Positions 9,231 to 23,172 of a stretch of 64,000 bases of DNA are shown here, in pieces. The first letter of the stretch is position 1, and each line of letters opens with the position of its first letter. The stretch is from contig VTPC01089976.1 in assembly GCA_011009095.1 (NCBI GenBank), forward strand, positions 144,634 to 208,633, written 5' to 3'. A model generated the notes under the pieces. It had not been told where the DNA came from. It did no database searches and worked only from the letters and a program-made list of their open reading frames with translations. Origin of the DNA: Ignelater luminosus (lineage: Eukaryota; Arthropoda; Insecta; Coleoptera; Elateridae). The position numbers and the translations under genes are program-made.

Positions 9231-12200
9231 AAACCTGCAATCGTTCAATATTGTTTTTAAATCAGATTTAATGATCTATGGTTTATTCTTATTTTATGTT
9301 GAATTACAGAATCTGAAGAAAATGAATATTAAAAAATAAGGTTAATAGGTATAAAAACTTGGTTTAAGGCACTTTTTTAAATTAATAGAATTCTGTTTTA
9401 TCACGTAAACAATGCATTAACAAGATTTTTTTAAAAAGTCCTGTGGCATTTGATGCTAATGCCACATATCGTAAAGGTAGAATTAAAAACTAGGAACTAT
9501 ATCTCAAATGGCGATTACAAACTAGAGGCAATCTTTCTCATTTTACAAAACACCTTATTCTTAAACCTTGCAGAAACCCTCGTCTTATTAAGAGATCCCT
9601 ACTTATTAAATAACTTGGTTTGATTATGACAGATACAGAGGTCTTCTAATAAATTACATGTTATTTTGCCAATTACCTGATAATTTTTGTGAATTGTTAT
9701 TAATAGTTACTATAAAGTTATTCTTTACAATTTTAAAAGTTAATAATAGCATGCAAGTCTAAAGTACCATAAAAAATTGTTCTTCTTAATATTAATTTGC
9801 ATTTATTAATTTTTTATCTATATTTCCAATTTGAGAATTAAAAATAGAAATTTAATTATTTTAGGTTACCATGCTTTGTTGTATAACCACACTCGTATGG
9901 TTTCCCCTACAATAATAATAATTTAAATATTATTGCACCTGAAGCAAAAGTATACAAAGTGTATCTTTAATTGCACCTTATTACTTCTCGTTTCCTGAAT
10001 TTATAAATAATTGTTTACTAATTTTTAAAGATAAAATCGATTAAATTTAAAAAAGTGCATAGGATTAATTTGTACCTTCAAGAAATTTGATTATAGCTTA
10101 CTGATAATTTATTAATTTACTTTTGACCTGCTTTACTGTAATTATATGGAATTTTGTTTTCAAGAAATTACTGTTTGTTTTAAAATTTTCGTATTGCAGG
10201 AAATTACAAAGTGTTAGTAAATGAAAATGCTGATTTAATTATACATGTGTCCAAAGCTTCAAATGGTAAATTACGTCGTTGGTGGTTTGAGAAAGCAATA
10301 CCATTTTATTAACAAAGTTATACCTTAACAACATTTTGCCACCACTAACGTTGAAATCGTACTGTAAAAGTAAATAGATAACTCAGTCAATTATGATAAA
10401 TCAGCAAAATAAATGGAAGATATTATACTAGTAGCACATCCAAAGTGAATGTAGAGAAAACTATTTGCAAATGTGTAGATATTCACCTAAAGTGTCATTT
10501 ACCTACATTCTTACAGTTTACAGTAAACTAAATGATTAAGCATAAGTTTAACACCATTCTTATGTTCTACTTTATTTTAATAATATGTTATCATTTATCA
10601 AAAATTATTGCCGATCATACAAACATATATATGCTGCACTTCTAAATGGGTAAGTCGAAGCAATCTATCTCATTTATCTGCGTTCTCGATAGATAATAGT
10701 TTCAAACAGTTAATATTTTCCTTCCATCATGACTTGGTACAAATTAATTCAATGTGTCTTTCTTAATGCATATATTAAGTTGGAAGAAGATTTGATTACA
10801 TTATCATATGGTGAAGGGTTTATAATTAGGTTTAACCTATTTTTCGAGACGTGTGCGTTCCTAGTCACTCTTTGAATTTAATTTTGCTCAGGGATATGAG
10901 GTAGATTGTATTGATATTTTTAAGAATTAGGATATTACTATTTTATTCGAACGATGGTTGTAATCCTTCACTTTTGATCTCGAGAAGATAATACGCTTTT
11001 TCCATCTGGATTTCTAGATCTAACTGTAGACTTGGTTAAGCTCAGTTCTTGTATGCTATGGCAGAACAACTTCAACGTTTTTGTCGATTGGGATATAAAT
11101 AAACCTCACTCTTTATCTGTTATTACATTAAGCAATGCTATATAGAGTGCGTTCATTAATAACTGAACTTGCCGCCTCTCAAATATTTTTTATTGACAGC
11201 TCATGTAATAAGAACTAATGGTTGTGAGCTAGAAGAACATTGCTTATGCAACCCGATATGCACAAAATTAATCGGAGATTAGTTTTGGCATACTTGTCGC
11301 ACTTTGTCAATCACGTGACATTCAGTCATATTTGAACACCTTGTACAATTTATTCCAGTTACTGAATAAATAGTTCACACCATTTGATGGCTGCTTTTAG
11401 GCAAAGACTTTATATTTGCTTAGATTTCTGGCATTGTACATAAAAACCAAGTTGTCATATAAAACTTAAATTTCCGTTCTATGCGTTTAATATTACAAGA
11501 TTTGATTCTTTCGAATTTGTACTCGATACGTTTGGTCGTGCTTTCACTTTTCTTCTTATGTTATACCTACGTTTGATGTACAACATATCACGACTCTGAA
11601 GCAGACTCTTGTAGACTTAGATAATGGAATTTCTACAGTTGTCGTGTTGAACAGGATTTAGCGATTCCCAGTGGAACATTATGGTATTCAACCAAGAACA
11701 TTTTTCTCATCTAGTCTATGTGCAATAAAAACATTCGTCTGCCGTGTCTAAGGTTCAGCCTCTTCGAACTCCTATGGCCAGATAAGAAATCTGATACCAA
11801 ATCAAGTACCTTTCAGTAATCGATATACAATTGACATGAATATTTCCATCTTATTTGCATTTTCTGTTGCGTTTTGGAGATGCAGAGATTTAATGTCATT
11901 GCATTTAACTTCTTGGAATCAGGAATAGGTATCTAGAAATTTCATTATTTGTTCTAAGATTAGAGCTTCTCTTTGTTCTTACTAAAGAACTAGGAACTTC
12001 TAAATGAGAAAATGAAACACAATGATATTTTCCTTTCCGGCCCATACATTGCTAGATTCTTCATGACTACATACCTATAATCGGGCTGCTATATCTTTAT
12101 ATGCATGCTGTGATGTTTCAATAAATGTTTGATTTTTATATTTTCTACCGCATTACTGCTACCAACTTAAATTAAGGTTACCAAATCTAGCTTGTTTAAG

Positions 12201-12261
12201 GAGACAATCAAAACATACCTCTTTTCTGCGCGAAGTCGCCGTGCAATGCTACTATTGGTAC
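9231..12261. other. No gene recognised
   Basis: Long AT-rich stretch. A possible acceptor at 10200 (GTATTGCAG) is followed by a frame that stops within six codons. No terminal inverted repeats or coding-like patches were seen. Confidence 0.35.
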
Positions 12262-14279
12262 TTACCCGTAAGAGTGGACAACTCTTTCATTCATGTTCTT
12301 AAGTTTCAGTTGTGCGAAATCAAAATTTTTAATAGCATTTTGTTCCATTTTCCATTTTAAAAGTAACTGTCCATACGTTTGAATTTTTGCCAATCTGTCA
12401 ATAATGAGAAAAGAAAGTTTCAAATGCCCGACCACAACAAGCTGTTTTTCTCTGGTATCAGTCGAGCATATTATTAAAGGAGTTAAGAGATCAAAAAACC
12501 CTAATGGTGAATACAACTTGCAATGAGCAACCTTTAGGTACCTCTTCTGAATTCTGGATTTTGCTGGTGTTTTTCACGGTTGAGCTTCCTGCAGCTGCTT
12601 ACCAAAATTATTTGTTTAACCAGGTAGATTTGCATTTTTGCATTGTTGAACATATCATTACCTAAAATTAACATATTTTGTTGCATGCATTGTAATTATA
12701 TATTTCTTTCAATTCTTTAATGACTACTTAATGAAACTCATTCGGGTATCATAAAGTGTCTCTTTAAATAACTCAACATTTTATTTTGAGCGGTTTGTAA
12801 TATTAAATATTATTATTCTCAAACTTCAAAAAAATAAACAACATAACCTCTAAAAATCTAGTATGTATGTCACTGTCTGTTACATAAATACTTATCATTT
12901 TGACTAGTTTTCTCAAGAATAATGAAATTAAATTTCTTAATAGTATAAAAAAACTCATTTCATAAGACGTTTTATTACAATGATTTTATAGAAAATTTGC
13001 CACTACGCGGCTCGTTTTCTATACATGAACGCGGGCGCTAAAAACATATCTTAATGAAACTTGTTTTTCATATGCTATTATTAGTAAATTAAAATCATAA
13101 TAATCACATTTTTGTTTTCCTACTGTCGATAAAAGCGAGCATTTACAACCTAGGCTATAAAAGTGATGCTTTAGTTTCTATTAACTACCAATAATAAAAG
13201 CCAACTTTTAATGTCAATCAAGGTATATACCAGATAAAAACAAACCAAAGTATGCTAATCTTTAGCAGCAGAAGCGTATTCGTATAAGTTTGAAGTCATT
13301 GTACTGGCAAGTTTATAAGATAATTTTCACCGGAAGAAGTATTTTTGATCAGATCAATTTACATGTTTCCCAGCTTTTGAAAGTTGCAACATTTATCCAG
13401 TAATACGTTGAACAAGACAAGTTAGGATTCAAAGATTAGAAGGATCTACACAGGGATAAACTAGGCCACAAAAGAATCAGAATTTCCTCAAGAACCTAGT
13501 AATTCTTGGAGCCGAGCTACATTCAAAGGACATTGGTTGAATCGGCTAGTATAATATCGTATTAAATATAAGCAATGTTGTTTTGAAATCTTCTCAATTA
13601 TTTGAGCACTCATGTAACCTCATTGCCATCCAGTCAAAAGTTTCAGAAAAGAGCAATCTAGAAATCATATGTATAAGAATATCTGGAACTCAATTTTATC
13701 AATCAGAAGGAAATCAAATGATATTTTACCAGCTAGCGTTAGAAGATTTTTCGTACGATCTATTATAACGAAAATGAAACGAGGAACATGGGCAAGACAT
13801 TTTGTCTTTGTTAAGTTTTACAGTCTTCATTTTTGTTCTTTATTCTATTACTCACAAATTAAAATTGTAATTATCAAATAGACCGTCAGATGGACAAGGT
13901 TATACTGAATACTGAATATGCTTTGTTTCTGTCTCACAATATTATTGTTATATTTCTGCGAATATCTTATACACAGAGTGGTGCAACTGCATCCTGTTAC
14001 ACTTCCCTCCCGTCGCGCATTTCTGTATACGTTGGCTCTTGTAGTGCAGATAGATAATTTTTGTTTTACGACGTCTCAGATTTGTTCGTTCATATTATTT
14101 GATTTATTGCATTTTTTATTTCATATTAATTTGAGCTATTTCGCTATTTGCATAAAACTGTTAATCTGTCAATATCACATCTTAACGTCAGTCAGTCTTT
14201 TGCCCTATATTAGTAAATTTAGTTTTGATTAGTTGTTCTATATTTCTATGTGGTTCTATTATATTAACTATCTTGATTA
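12262..14279. other. No gene recognised
   Basis: Contains chance-like ORFs of 60-104 codons (12262-12516 minus; 13583-13768, 13669-13881 and 13918-14232 plus). The 104-codon ORF is Leu/Phe/Ile-rich in the way T-rich DNA gives when read in any frame, and I found no motif in it. Confidence 0.35.
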
Positions 14280-14720
14280 GATATTTTCGAAGAGTTTAAG
14301 TTGTCATTTTCAATAGGATGGACTTCATTACTTGTTTTGATTGCTATCTGATCACTACCTGCGTTTTGAATGTAGGGATTTTCTTCAGCATCATTTTCTT
14401 CTGATATACTTTCAGTATGGGTGTTGGAGTCATTTAATTCAGCTCAAACTTCTTCTTTAATTCTATTAAGTATTTAGGTAGAAATGAAATTTAGATTTAC
14501 GATAGTTTTAATTATATCTACAATTTCAGGGTACAACACAGAATCTTTTTCAAGCTTGGTTATACTATGTTATGTGAGCATTAAAGATCTGTTGACTACT
14601 TCAGTTCATTTCCTGCGCTTTCTAACATTTTCGGCCATTGTGTAGGGTTTCTAAGTACGTCTTCTTTCAACAGCTACTAGTTGGAAGATCATTAAAACAT
14701 ATTCTAGAGGTATGATATTT
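14280..14720 (-). pseudogene. Possible LINE ORF1-like remnant
   Basis: Read on the minus strand, this stretch gives coding-like pieces. It begins near 14635 with MAENVRKRRK. It continues with SITKLEKDSVLYPEIVDIIK and then an acidic tail that includes HTESISEEND and SDQIAIKTSNEV, interrupted by stops. The Lys/Glu-rich character and order resemble the N-terminal half of a LINE ORF1 or another low-complexity mobile-element protein, but no knuckle or RNA-binding motif was found. It could equally be a degenerate host exon. Confidence 0.25.
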
Positions 14721-17700
14721 ATTATTGTGTTTTATAATAGCAACGCTTACTGATTCTTTTAAATTGAATTTTGTGACTCTTACACACCAATTTTCTGTCA
14801 ATGCCACTAAACTAAAAGTTTTGTTTTTTGTCCGGCTTTTCTACCTCAAATGTTTTTACAAAAAAGTTTGGATTCAGCACGACTAGATTTTCAGCAACAT
14901 CGTCAATAACAAAGTGTTGCAGAAAGATTTATCGAAAGAGGTGGCATCTCATCTAATGTTATTGATTATATTTCCATGGCAAGACTAAAACATCCCTCTG
15001 TCATCTTGAAGAAACTATGGAAAATATGATTAAGGCTAATAGGGACTTCACATTAATTCCTGATTCACTGGATAGGGTAGATTGAATGGAGAAAACCATG
15101 TATCTCAAAGTTTACAACTAAATCCCATCTTGTTAAATGTGAGTAAATATTAACAATTTTGTTGTTCTAAGGAATTTTCTCCAGAGTAAAGTAAGATGAG
15201 AAGCATAGCACAAGGTATCCAGCAACCAACCAAAAGATCCAAGAAAAGTTAGGGCATTTGTCAAAAATAGAAAAATCAGGGAAATTTTCTAGGAAGAAGA
15301 GAGGAAAAATAAAAAGAAACAAACTTTCTGTAAGAATTCTTGTCCTCGATCAATTTTTTTCTTCCCTTGTCTCGTTTTGTTTGGCTGTTTTACATCTCGT
15401 GACTATTCATCTTGTATTAATTTGTCCTTACTCATCTGTTTGATGATAATGATATTCCTCAGTAGTATGTTTATACCGAGTTTGTAATTTTGAATTTTTG
15501 TATTTGAATGATCGATATCAACAAGCGCAGATATTACATATTATTGTTGAGACAAAATCAGTGTTGGTTTCCTGTGAAAATCTTATAGGTCTATTGTTTT
15601 GTCTTCTTGAATATACATGCCACTCGTTAGAGATCTTGGAACCTAAAAGAATTTGGGAAACAGAGTAGTAGCTCTTTCCAGATTTTACAAATGTAGTTAT
15701 TTGGTTTTCTTCTTTTACTCTTGCTGAAAGCTGTGATAGATAAAGGTGAACTCGGAACTTTTTGATGCTATGATGCTCATACATATGCTCACATATATTA
15801 ACATAATAATAATAATAATTTAAATTTTGTTAATTACGTACCCTTAGTTGTAAAATTCTAAAGTAATTTAATTTTTGTTTTCCTTGTCCTTTGTGATGTA
15901 TCAGAAGGCGTTATTGTCAGTTAAGTGTTCATCTCGATCCTACTTACGCTGCAAAGGCAAAATCATAACTTTTCTATCAGTTAAACTAAATAATTAGTTT
16001 AATTTGGTAAGCGAAAATGAAATACCTAGTAAAGATTATATTGATTGACTCAATTATTTATCTAGACATAGAAACTTATTCTAATAAATAGCAAAAATAT
16101 CTACGAATAAGGGCAAGTACCTATTAGGTACGCGAACTGAATGTTTCAAGATTGAAAGTATTTTTGTCAGAGTATTACGTCTCTTACTTTGGATCCTTAG
16201 AATGACAAACCAATTAAGTCAATATCCTGTAAGATGGTTGCAGAGAATCTTATTCAATTCTGAAAGAAAGAAGAGAATTAAGCTTCCGTTGAAGGATTGA
16301 TTTTAAGTATTTTCTTTTCTAAACAATCAACAGAAGGAAAGATAAGAAAGCACACTAACCCTGAATAAACGATATACAATTCCTAAATAAGCTAATTAGT
16401 AATATTTTCATTTCAATTCAAAAATTAAAAATTCATTTCATACTGTACTGTTTTCAAACTTGCTCCAGGCAAAGCCAGAGCAAATCAAACTGCAGTGTGG
16501 ATGCAAACATTATTTCCGCGGTTCTGCTATTTACTACTAGATGTCTCTAGTTCTTTATCTTTAGAGGCTGCGTGGACCATTTTATCTCATCTTTTATTTC
16601 ATCGCATACTTAAAAGATGGTGCTGCATTAGCCAACATCGACAATTCAATTTCTAATTTAATTAACTTTTATATTTAAATATTAACTGCTTTTTATCGAG
16701 CTTCCTGATTATTTTATAAAACATTCTTCATTTAAAAAACCATAAGTTGAAGGTTACTAAATATTCAAACAATTTGAACATTTCCAAAAACGTCTCCTCA
16801 AACGATTCTTTGAAGAATTTAATTTTGGCATTTTATTAAATGGAATTTTATACTTGAAACGTATTAATTTTCATTTCAACCTCAGAAACCGCATAAAATA
16901 TTAATTTCCGTTCTCTAATGCCTGCGTCGTAAAATCATTACCGTCAACAAACTGGACCGACATTAAAATTCCTATCATATTTGATACTAGAATTCAGTAG
17001 CTGTAAATTACGGAATTTAAAGAAAAAAAAATCTTAAGCCTCTTATTAAGAATCTATAAAATTATTTAGTACTTAGCTATTAGTAACGTGTAGCTTGCAT
17101 AAACTACGTTTTTGTATAATTTAATCCTTAGTAATTAATTTTTTTGAAAATTTTTATTATTATTCAAATATTTAAATTTCTAGATGTTGATTTTTGATAT
17201 GGTTTAATTTAATTTAATTTATAATAGATGTAGTTTTTATCTAATATTTTAACAGGTGCTTCTACTAGAATTCAGATGAACATGAGAATTAATTTAAATT
17301 TTCTACCAGAACTTAATCCAATTAACTTGCATGTCGTGTGTAATACTTTACCATCATTATTATAATGCGTATATACTACTACTTATATCAGAGTATAATC
17401 TTTCCAGAAAATCCCGCCTACGCTTGGTATAAAATATTCTGCAGTCTAACTAGAACATATACATACCCGTGGTTATTCCTTTTTCTGCAGCATAAACATC
17501 TAGTGTGCTAACTTTTTGTGTGTGTAGTAAATATACATCATCTATCTTTGAATAGTCGTTTGATAGCACCCCACATATCGTCCTATTCAGCAACTTATCT
17601 TGCTTTGCCTTATGGATATTCCAATTTCCTCAAATACTCCGACCTTCCTTTGTATACCCAGAGTTGCGGTTTTTACTAAAAAGTGTAGGTTGAAATATTT

Positions 17701-18315
17701 TTGGTCTAAAACGTTTATTAAAATTATTATTAGACGTAAGATGTATACAAAATATCTTCAGTACTTACATTAAAAACATTCTCACAAGTCATATCTGAAG
17801 ACTTCTTTTTTAGCTTGACAGATATCATTTAGATTTCACAGTTAGATAAGATAAAGAAGAACGTTTAAGAGGAATTTTATTTTTGTACACAATTACGTAA
17901 AATTTTAATGTTATTATCACAACCTGTAATCTTTTTTGAGGACAGTTCAGTTAACAGCAGTTGTTATCATATTATCATATCATCATATCATCATCTCAAA
18001 GATTCTTAAAAGAGATAAAAGCTAATTTCAGTGTTTTTGACAACAAGAACGCATCCATTGCAAATCAGGACATTCAGTACATTAATTCTTTATAATCTAT
18101 CTACACGGTCATTCACTTCCAGAATTATGTTGCAGATTTATTAACCAAGTTGTTCTTCTTCTACCTAGCCTACGCTGTTAAGATTTTAGTTTCTCTAAGA
18201 TCCTGATAAATTCTTGCCCCCTATAAAATAATGGAAAGGGCCTACAACGCAATGCTATTAGTTTGACACTTTCTTACAATTACTGTCAATTATTATTTCA
18301 ACGTTCTTTCAACTT
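14721..18315. other. No gene recognised; small simple repeats
   Basis: AT-rich intergenic DNA with a short (AAT)n run near 15804-15820, TTTAA repeats near 17202-17221 and an ATCAT repeat near 17966-17995. An 88-codon basic ORF at 15518-15784 (minus) has no motif that I recognise. Confidence 0.35.
17966..17995. repeat. Short ATCAT microsatellite
   Basis: About 30 bp of imperfect TATCAT/CAT repeats. Confidence 0.5.
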
Positions 18316-21300
18316 TTGTTTTCTATTCTATTTCACACCTTGAGGCTCTGTAATTGTAAAGCGAAAGTGTCATATAAGCATAACAATTTTTTCTTAATAC
18401 CTACCTCAGTAATTTCCATTCCTTCTTCTATTTCCGCACTGCTTTTTAAGTGCTTCCTCTGTATATACAGAGTGAATCAGCAAACGCGGAAGTCTTTTAT
18501 TCAGAAAATATCTAAGAACCAGCTAGTACTTATGCGTTGCTCAAGGTTTTACTGTTTTGGGTTATTTGGTTAGATATACCTATCAATAACATATACTTTT
18601 AACAGAGATCCCTGACTAGGTTCTCTTCCACCAAGAGATCTCAAACTCTCCTTTTGTAAACATTCCACTTTATTGCTAACACTTTAATTTTCTAACAAGG
18701 AAAATTTGATTAGTTTTCAGATTAAATCTATAAAATTGTAGATTAAATCAATTTTTAAAAAATTAAGCAAAATAAGAACAGGTCAAGTCGATTTGGATCA
18801 ATTATTATCAATTATAATACTTTTGCCAAAAATTATTAAATCTGTGACTGACCACAAAAGAACTCTTTAACAGTTCATACCTTTGCAAGGAGGAATTTGA
18901 GGCTATATACCTGTATAAGTTTTTTGACTTATTTTACCCCCACCAACTTTTAGAACCATTCTGTATAACAAGAGGACGAACAGTTTCCCAAGCTTTCCAC
19001 AAGTTTGGATGTTAGAAACCCTCGATCAAGATAATACTTATGTAACTACAGTATCTATCTAAAATTATCTCAAGGTTATTTGAAATTATTATAAGTAAAA
19101 GCAAAATCAACATCACACACTATAAATATAATAATTTGAAAATTCACAGTCTCGTTTTCGAATGAATCATTCCTTATTCTAGAGTCACATGTCTTTTTGT
19201 CGCTTAGGTTCAAAGTGCAAAAAATGACCTTTCTTGGTTCATTGCCATTTTTAGATCTCATAGATTATTACACCGATTTTGATGATTCTGGGATATATCA
19301 TCCAATGACCTTGCACCCCCTCCCTGGTGAAAAAGTGAAACCTCAGGCTTGAAAGACTGCTTGAACCTTAGTACCAAGGAACCAACTTTCATAGATAGGG
19401 GAGCTATGATTTGAGACCTCCAAGTATTGTTTTTGGCTGGCCGAAATCAAGTTTGGTCTCGCAAATGTGTTTGTGGAGTAGAGTAGGTGAGAGTTCTTGA
19501 GAGCTATCAAAATAGTATCAGTGTACTCATCCCTACAGTGATTCTGTGCACAACCATAACTAATAGTTACAACCGATTTCATTTATTTCACGAGGCAAAG
19601 GCTAGCGAAATAAAGCGCACTAAGGAAAAACACTTTCTTCCAGGGTTTCACATTTAATTTTTTCGTTGGCCTTAAAAAATTATTAAAAATTTTATTTTAC
19701 ATTAAGAATTTGCTTTAATTGTAGATAGCTTTGGTAGCCATGGTGTCTAAAAAGTATCTAAGAAAAAAAACCAATGAGAGTCGCAAAGGAGACAAAAAAA
19801 CAATGTTTTTCCACTTATAGTTTTACCGCTATGTAGCAAGAACGTTGACTCAGTGAGATGGCTGCTTCAGAAACGCAAAAAATAGTAAAGAATGATACAA
19901 AACTGCATAGTATCTGAAAGGCAAATGTAATAGTAATAATTCTCCGGACCGAGAAATAAAAATCTGTTCTTTCACTTTACTCCTAAAGGACAAAAATGCG
20001 GAAACCTGTAAATTTCTTCATTCAAAACAATATTTTATGAATTTCAAAGATTTTTTTATTTAATGAGAAATATTGTCGTAGGGTTGAAGCAAGATTTGTC
20101 TCCGCGCAAATAAAACACGAAACCCACATCAAATCTACTTAAAATACTTCCACGTGTTACTTATTCGCTTTCAGTGCGGTATGAATAAAATAATCGAATG
20201 TAAATAAAATCTTGACATAAAATCTAAACTAGGACAAAGCATAAAATCTGTTTTCTTGCTTTTGGGTCGACTTCTTTTGCCAAATAATTACAATACAATT
20301 TCTTCCTACTACCACTGTTGAAACTGGATTTTTCCTCTGTTCGACCCTTTGGAGAGAAAGCGAAAGGTGAATCATGGACACAATTTTGATAATCTTTATA
20401 TTGGGTAGACTATAGCTTTGAATTTTGATCTTTCAAATCTTGATATTTGTCATCCTTGTCTTATTTTTGACAATTCATATTAAACTACATAAAAAGATCT
20501 TCAGCTCAGATAATATCAACAGATGGTCGAAGAGAATCCATTTCCAGTTCTATTATAGTCATTATATTTTGTTCCAGTAAGTAATTTCGGAGAAAACGAG
20601 AAACGTGCCTGTATATTTTTCAACTTTCTGGGGAAGTTATATTACATATCTGTAAAACCACGTCTACTCAGGTATGATCCGAAGACTAGGCTTCAGATAT
20701 TTAGATTTCTGGTTTATTTTGTATATAAACCTCTAGATGCTTCTTAAGCTGTTCCAACTGTTCAGTCATTTTGAACTTTTCTGGCTTTTCGGTTCGATTT
20801 AGATTTTGAGTAAATGAAGTTATTAAGACCTTTAAAAGTTTTTTGTTTGAGAATATTATTCTAACATTGCTTGGTGTAAGGTGCGAGAATGGGAAAATCT
20901 GAAGTTGCCTCAGGGCGCACTAATTCTGATCTTGCTAGTTAGAAAAGCTAGGAGAATAGAACTAGGAGCGTTTGCAAAGAGCATTATAGTACAAAAATGA
21001 AGAAATTACAGCTCGAAAGCAAAAGACGGTCGTTTTGCAGTTACCAGCTTGTACCAAATCTTGAGAACTGTCTTTATAGTAACATCTAAGCGAATCTACT
21101 TTTTTTCACCCCCTCAAAGCTCTGTATTCGAAACGATGAGACATATCGACATGTGCATTTATTGTTAGTATGCTGGGTATGGCATAAGATATAATACTGG
21201 TGCGGTTTGACCGACCTTCATTTGCTTTTCTGTACAAACATTTTGAAAAAATCGAAATCATATGCCTTTGACGTTTTATGATGCCGTTATATGTAATACT

Positions 21301-21585
21301 GAATGAAAACAATTTTCATCGGGATTGAAAAAATAAAAGCCTAATTCTAGTCCAAGCAAAAACGATTGCTGTATTAAAACAAATACCGATCGGGGAACAA
21401 AATTGCTATCATTGCTTAGTATAGTTTTGGTGCATTACATACGTTTTAATAGAAATACCTGAGTCCGAAGCCGTGGCAGCTGGCCCATCCAACCCATGAT
21501 TCCTCTTGAAGCTCTAATTTATTATTCTAAAAACTACCATACGAGTTTCTACATCGACTACGGAGAAAATTTCAGTTTTGGGAGA
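18316..21585. other. No gene recognised
   Basis: AT-rich stretch. The most coding-like frame is 19343-19582 (minus, 79 codons), with balanced amino-acid use and a somewhat higher GC content, but it matches nothing that I know. A TACAGAGTG motif at 18467 resembles transposon ends, but no partner end was found. Confidence 0.3.
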
Positions 21586-21591
21586 GGCAGT

Positions 21592-21770
21592 TTAGTGTGC
21601 CTTGATATTGTTTTATTAAGTGTCATTTCTTTAATGGGTAGAGTGTGGATACACTTGTCAACGAAGAGAGACAAAAATATACGTTAGCTCGCTATTCGTA
21701 CGGCGAGAGTAAGGGATAGAATAAGAATTAGAAAAATGACGTTTAATAAAACAATATCAAGGCACACTAA
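21592..21770. mobile_element. MITE, 179 bp, 39-bp inverted repeats, 6-bp target duplication
   Basis: The left arm 21592-21630 starts TTAGTGTGCCTTGATATTG. The right arm 21732-21770 is its near-perfect reverse complement, with mismatches mainly around one TGTC/CGTC step. GGCAGT flanks both ends (21586-21591 and 21771-21776). The 101-bp centre has no coding capacity. The structure is that of a non-autonomous DNA transposon that could fold into a long hairpin. A 6-bp duplication does not fit the usual 2, 3, 4, 5, 8 or 9 bp of the common superfamilies, so the family is left open. Confidence 0.75.
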
Positions 21771-21776
21771 GGCAGT

Positions 21777-23045
21777 TTGGGTAATCTTTTCAGTTCATTA
21801 TAATAGCAATAGATCCACTTGGAGTGTCCCACGATTTCAACATTCATTGAAAGTCGAAATTTGTAAGAACATTTACTTTTAGGAATATGAAATGACGTCC
21901 TATTCCTTTGGAAACATTTTAAACGTTTACACACTATAAATTTTCGTAGAAAAGAGTATCGCTTTTGACAATAAAGTAATTCTTTTTAAACTACCTGTAT
22001 TATTTCTTTGAACACATATTGTAATGGTAAAGAATTTTGGTTTTATCTAATTCCTCTTAAAGGAACTACCACAAAATTTCTGCTGGGGATTTTTAAAACA
22101 TCATTATTATCTTTTTCTACTTAAACTACAGAATCCCGCTCTTTGTATGCATTAGTAATATAAAAAGCTCGTCACTATTTTACAGATGATAAGTTCGTCA
22201 TCAGTTCAGTTTCTTTACGGTTCTTCGGCATTTGTTACAGCTTGTTTACTTTTGTTAATTTATTTATAAAATGTTAATAAATAACGTTAATTTTTTAATT
22301 ATTTATTATTATAAACATCGGTACTTAACATTTAAAATGGAAAAGCAGGTAGGCCAACAAACACATCGAACATTAAACTCTCCAATATCCTGGAATAGAA
22401 ATCTGTAATAATAATTCTTCGAGAAGGAATGAAAGGAAAGTACATACCGTGAGTTAAAGTTAAAACAGTTAAAACTCCATGAATTACAATTAAATCGAAG
22501 ACATCTCATCCGAGTCAAAACAATCCCAGCAAACCCAGTGCAAAAAAAGTAAACGTCAGAAATACTCTCTCCCTTTGCTGTAATAGTTAGCTAATCTTAC
22601 AGTTATTTATTTATACATTTTTTATTTGTTTATTTCTTATAATTAGGAAGGGCAAGAATAATGATAAAAACTGCGAATTATTCAAAATATTTAAAGTTAA
22701 CATATTAATTTATCATAATTTTATTATTTAAATTCACTTGATAAAAAAAGGCATTTTCGTTAACAAATCCAACAATACTACACATTTATAAATAGACCCA
22801 TTCACATTAAAAACTCATTTCTGTATAACACCAGCCAGGAGGTCGTGTGGTATAATTAAGTTTTAACTCAATGGATACCCCTTTTACAATTTTATTTATT
22901 AATATTTTTTTCATTTGAACAAAAACACAATACTTTAACTATGCTATGAGTGGAAACACACAAGTAGGTACATATTTACACTTCATATAATATGTTTGTA
23001 AAATCATAAAGAATTGACATATGTCAAAGGTGTGAAAAGACTACT
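21777..23045. other. No gene recognised
   Basis: AT-rich sequence. The 69-codon ORF at 22309-22518 (minus) looks like chance. Confidence 0.35.
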
Positions 23046-23172
23046 ACGTTGTGTAGAGGACCCCTCAATTGGTTCCGTGAGCCCCAGGGTATGCCAAGTC
23101 CGCGGGGTTTCTGGCACGAAGCAGCCCAATTACCCGCGCCCCGTTGCGAGACCCCTTTTTTCCACCGGTCCA
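23046..23172. other. GC-rich patch of unknown origin
   Basis: About 120 bp with roughly 60 percent GC in surroundings near one third GC. It includes CCCCAGGG, CCGCGGGG and CCGCGCCCCG words. No open frame runs through it, and no tRNA-like A or B boxes or inverted ends were recognised. It may be the remains of a SINE, the GC-rich end of a LINE or LTR element, or an exon fragment. Confidence 0.3.

Noticed and set aside
10192-10260. Acceptor-like GTATTGCAG followed by a possible third OBP exon
   Set aside because: The frame stops after a few codons and shows neither MPK nor Cys motifs of the OBP family.
13918-14232. 104-codon plus-strand ORF
   Set aside because: Leu/Phe/Ile-rich composition typical of T-rich DNA, no domain, no promoter or splice context, and the minus strand nearby looks more coding-like.
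18466-18480. TACAGAGTGAATC, resembling an insect transposon terminus
   Set aside because: No inverted partner and no target duplication found within several hundred bases.
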